Of a stretch of DNA of 6,790 bases, positions 5,485 to 6,790 are shown piece by piece (the stretch's first letter is position 1; every line of letters begins with the position of its first letter). Both the position numbers and the translations under genes were made by a program. This stretch comes from an uncultured Aliterella sp. GTDB lineage: Bacteria > Cyanobacteriota > Cyanobacteriia > Cyanobacteriales > Chroococcidiopsidaceae. The notes beneath the pieces were generated by a model. The model ran no database searches, had not been told where the DNA came from, and was given only the letters and a program-made list of their open reading frames with translations. Where the stretch lies: positions 1 to 6,790 of the forward strand of contig CAJQOK010000582.1 in NCBI GenBank assembly GCA_905479905.1, in the 5' to 3' direction.

Positions 5485-6790
5485 AGCAATGAATAATACA
5501 AAAATATTGATCGTAGAAGACGATATTTTTGTGTCAGAAGTTATTAAAGAAAACTTGTTGTTGCTAGGATACCTAGTTACTGCGATCGCAGATTCAGGAG
5601 AACAAGCGCTCAGAGAAATCACGCTTATCCGCCCAGATTTAGTTTTGATGGACATTTGCCTAAAAGGTAAAATGGACGGCATCCAAGCATCAGCAAAAAT
5701 ATGGAACGAATTTAAAGTTCCGGTAATATATTTAACCGCTAACTCAGATATAAATACAATTCAACAGGCAAAAAATACAGCACCATTCGGTTATATTACT
5801 AAGCCATTTAATGAAAGAGAATTACAAACTACAATCGAAATTGCTTTACATCGACATAAATTAGAAAAAAAACTAAAAGAAAGAGAACAATGGTTAGCAA
5901 CAATTCTGTCAAGTCTAGGTGATGCTGTGATTGCGACAGACGATAAAAGTTGCGTAACATTACTCAATCCCGTTGCCGAGGTACTAACAGGATGGAAGCA
6001 AAAGGACGCATTTGGAAAAAATGCGACAGAAATATTCAATATAGTTCATGAAGAAACTCATATTGCCGTTGATAGCCCGATCGCCCAAGCTTTGCAATTG
6101 GGTATTGTAGTTAGCTTGCCAAAAAAGACAGTATTAATTAACAAAAATAGTGTAGTAATTCCGATTGATGATAGTGCGGCACCGATTTTAGATGATAGAG
6201 GCGGGATTACGGGAGCGGTGCTTGTGTTTAGAGATATTACCGAACGCAAGCAAGCAGAAGAAGCACTACGCGCAAGCGAGAAGCGTTTGGCTTGGCAAGC
6301 TAGTCACGATTCGTTAACAAAACTTGTAAATCGACAAGAATTTGAGCAGCGCGTAAAACACCTATTGCTAAGTGTCAAAACCAACAATGAGCAGCATTCT
6401 ATTTGTTATCTAGACCTAGATCGTTTTAAAATCGTCAACGATACCTGTGGTCATGCGGCGGGAGATGAACTACTACGGCAAGTAGCTCATTTAATCCTAT
6501 TTCAAGTGCGGGCGACCGATACTGTTGCTCGTTTAGGCGGAGACGAATTTGGTTTATTGCTCAATAACTGCCCGACACAGCAAGCACTGCGAATTGCTAA
6601 TACCATCCGGCAAAAGCTAGAGGAATTTCGTTTTATTTGGCAGGACAAAATTTTTACAGTCGGTGTCAGCGTCGGTTTAGTTGGAATTGACGCAGAGATA
6701 GACGACTTGGCTAGTATATTGAATGCGGCGGATGCAGCTTGTTATGCAGCTAAAAATGCTGGGCGCAATCGCGTCCACATCTATCAGTCA
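5468..6790 (+). CDS. Response regulator: receiver-PAS-GGDEF diguanylate cyclase, probably with EAL beyond the window (3' partial)
   Basis: Predicted cytoplasmic two-component output protein that makes c-di-GMP. The frame stays open to the right edge (441 codons, no stop). Numbered from ATG 5468, the receiver spans about 11-128: acidic pair D18/D19, phosphoacceptor D62 in LMDI, T90 and K112 in TKPF. A helical linker (about 130-147) leads to a PAS domain (about 148-258) with NPVAEVLTGW and the closing VFRDITERKQAEEALR. The GGDEF domain starts near 281 (DSLTKLVNR). It has D316/D318 and FKIVND, an intact catalytic GGDEF (357-361, bases 6536-6550) and an RxxD inhibitory site (R348, D351). It should therefore be active and product-inhibited. 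The ending NRVHIYQS usually runs into an EAL domain in cyanobacterial relatives, which is inference. The start is uncertain. ATG 5468 is the longest option and overlaps the kinase remnant by 17 bp. ATG 5489 (MNNTKILIVEDD) lies 4 bp after the remnant's stop and looks more canonical. Neither has a clear Shine-Dalgarno. Confidence 0.9.
   Translation, partial: MDLINEAMNNTKILIVEDDIFVSEVIKENLLLLGYLVTAIADSGEQALREITLIRPDLVLMDICLKGKMDGIQASAKIWNEFKVPVIYLTANSDINTIQQAKNTAPFGYITKPFNERELQTTIEIALHRHKLEKKLKEREQWLATILSSLGDAVIATDDKSCVTLLNPVAEVLTGWKQKDAFGKNATEIFNIVHEETHIAVDSPIAQALQLGIVVSLPKKTVLINKNSVVIPIDDSAAPILDDRGGITGAVLVFRDITERKQAEEALRASEKRLAWQASHDSLTKLVNRQEFEQRVKHLLLSVKTNNEQHSICYLDLDRFKIVNDTCGHAAGDELLRQVAHLILFQVRATDTVARLGGDEFGLLLNNCPTQQALRIANTIRQKLEEFRFIWQDKIFTVGVSVGLVGIDAEIDDLASILNAADAACYAAKNAGRNRVHIYQS

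Noticed and set aside
205..5590. GCGATCGC copies as a repeat array or CRISPR-like element
   Set aside because: These are dispersed HIP1 octamers typical of many cyanobacterial genomes, with no regular spacing or array structure.
5256..5682. Minus-strand frames at 5256-5501 and 5458-5682
   Set aside because: They lie opposite the kinase remnant and the receiver domain and show no family features: antisense shadows.

Overview
The window looks like chromosomal DNA of a HIP1-rich cyanobacterium. The octamer GCGATCGC occurs about 13 times by eye in 6.8 kb, nearly always inside genes. The gene families (a plant/cyanobacterial-type [4Fe-4S] ferredoxin, exosortase O and its PEP-CTERM partner, a receiver-PAS-GGDEF regulator) fit the same assignment. 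The genus cannot be named from this sequence.

Layout, all real genes on the + strand. (1) 2-442: 3' part of a small [4Fe-4S] ferredoxin gene whose start lies left of the window. It is closed by a strong intrinsic terminator at 451-481. (2) 482-601: a short intergenic region with two pairs of helically phased direct repeats and a perfect 9-bp inverted repeat, a plausible control region for the next operon. (3) 602-2125 and 2128-4845: a tight two-gene operon (2-bp gap). The first gene encodes a predicted exosortase (XrtO type, Cys/Arg/His triad C196-R242-H263) with an EpsI-like C-terminal extension. The second encodes a 905-residue polytopic membrane protein with VIT and von Willebrand A domains and a C-terminal PEP-CTERM sorting tail. 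The operon ends at a perfect-palindrome terminator (4880-4905). (4) 4906-5189: no recognisable gene. (5) 5190-5484: a decayed sensor histidine kinase remnant, not visible as a single ORF. An ATPase-domain C-terminus can be read across one in-frame stop and one +1 frameshift. (6) 5468 to the right edge: a receiver-PAS-GGDEF regulator, open at the 3' end and probably continuing into an EAL domain.

How they work together: the two middle genes look like a self-contained protein-sorting pair, a membrane transpeptidase/protease-like enzyme and the one substrate encoded beside it, insulated by terminators on both sides. The last two items look like a former two-component pair in which the kinase has died and the c-di-GMP-type response regulator survives. 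The ferredoxin appears functionally unrelated to the rest.
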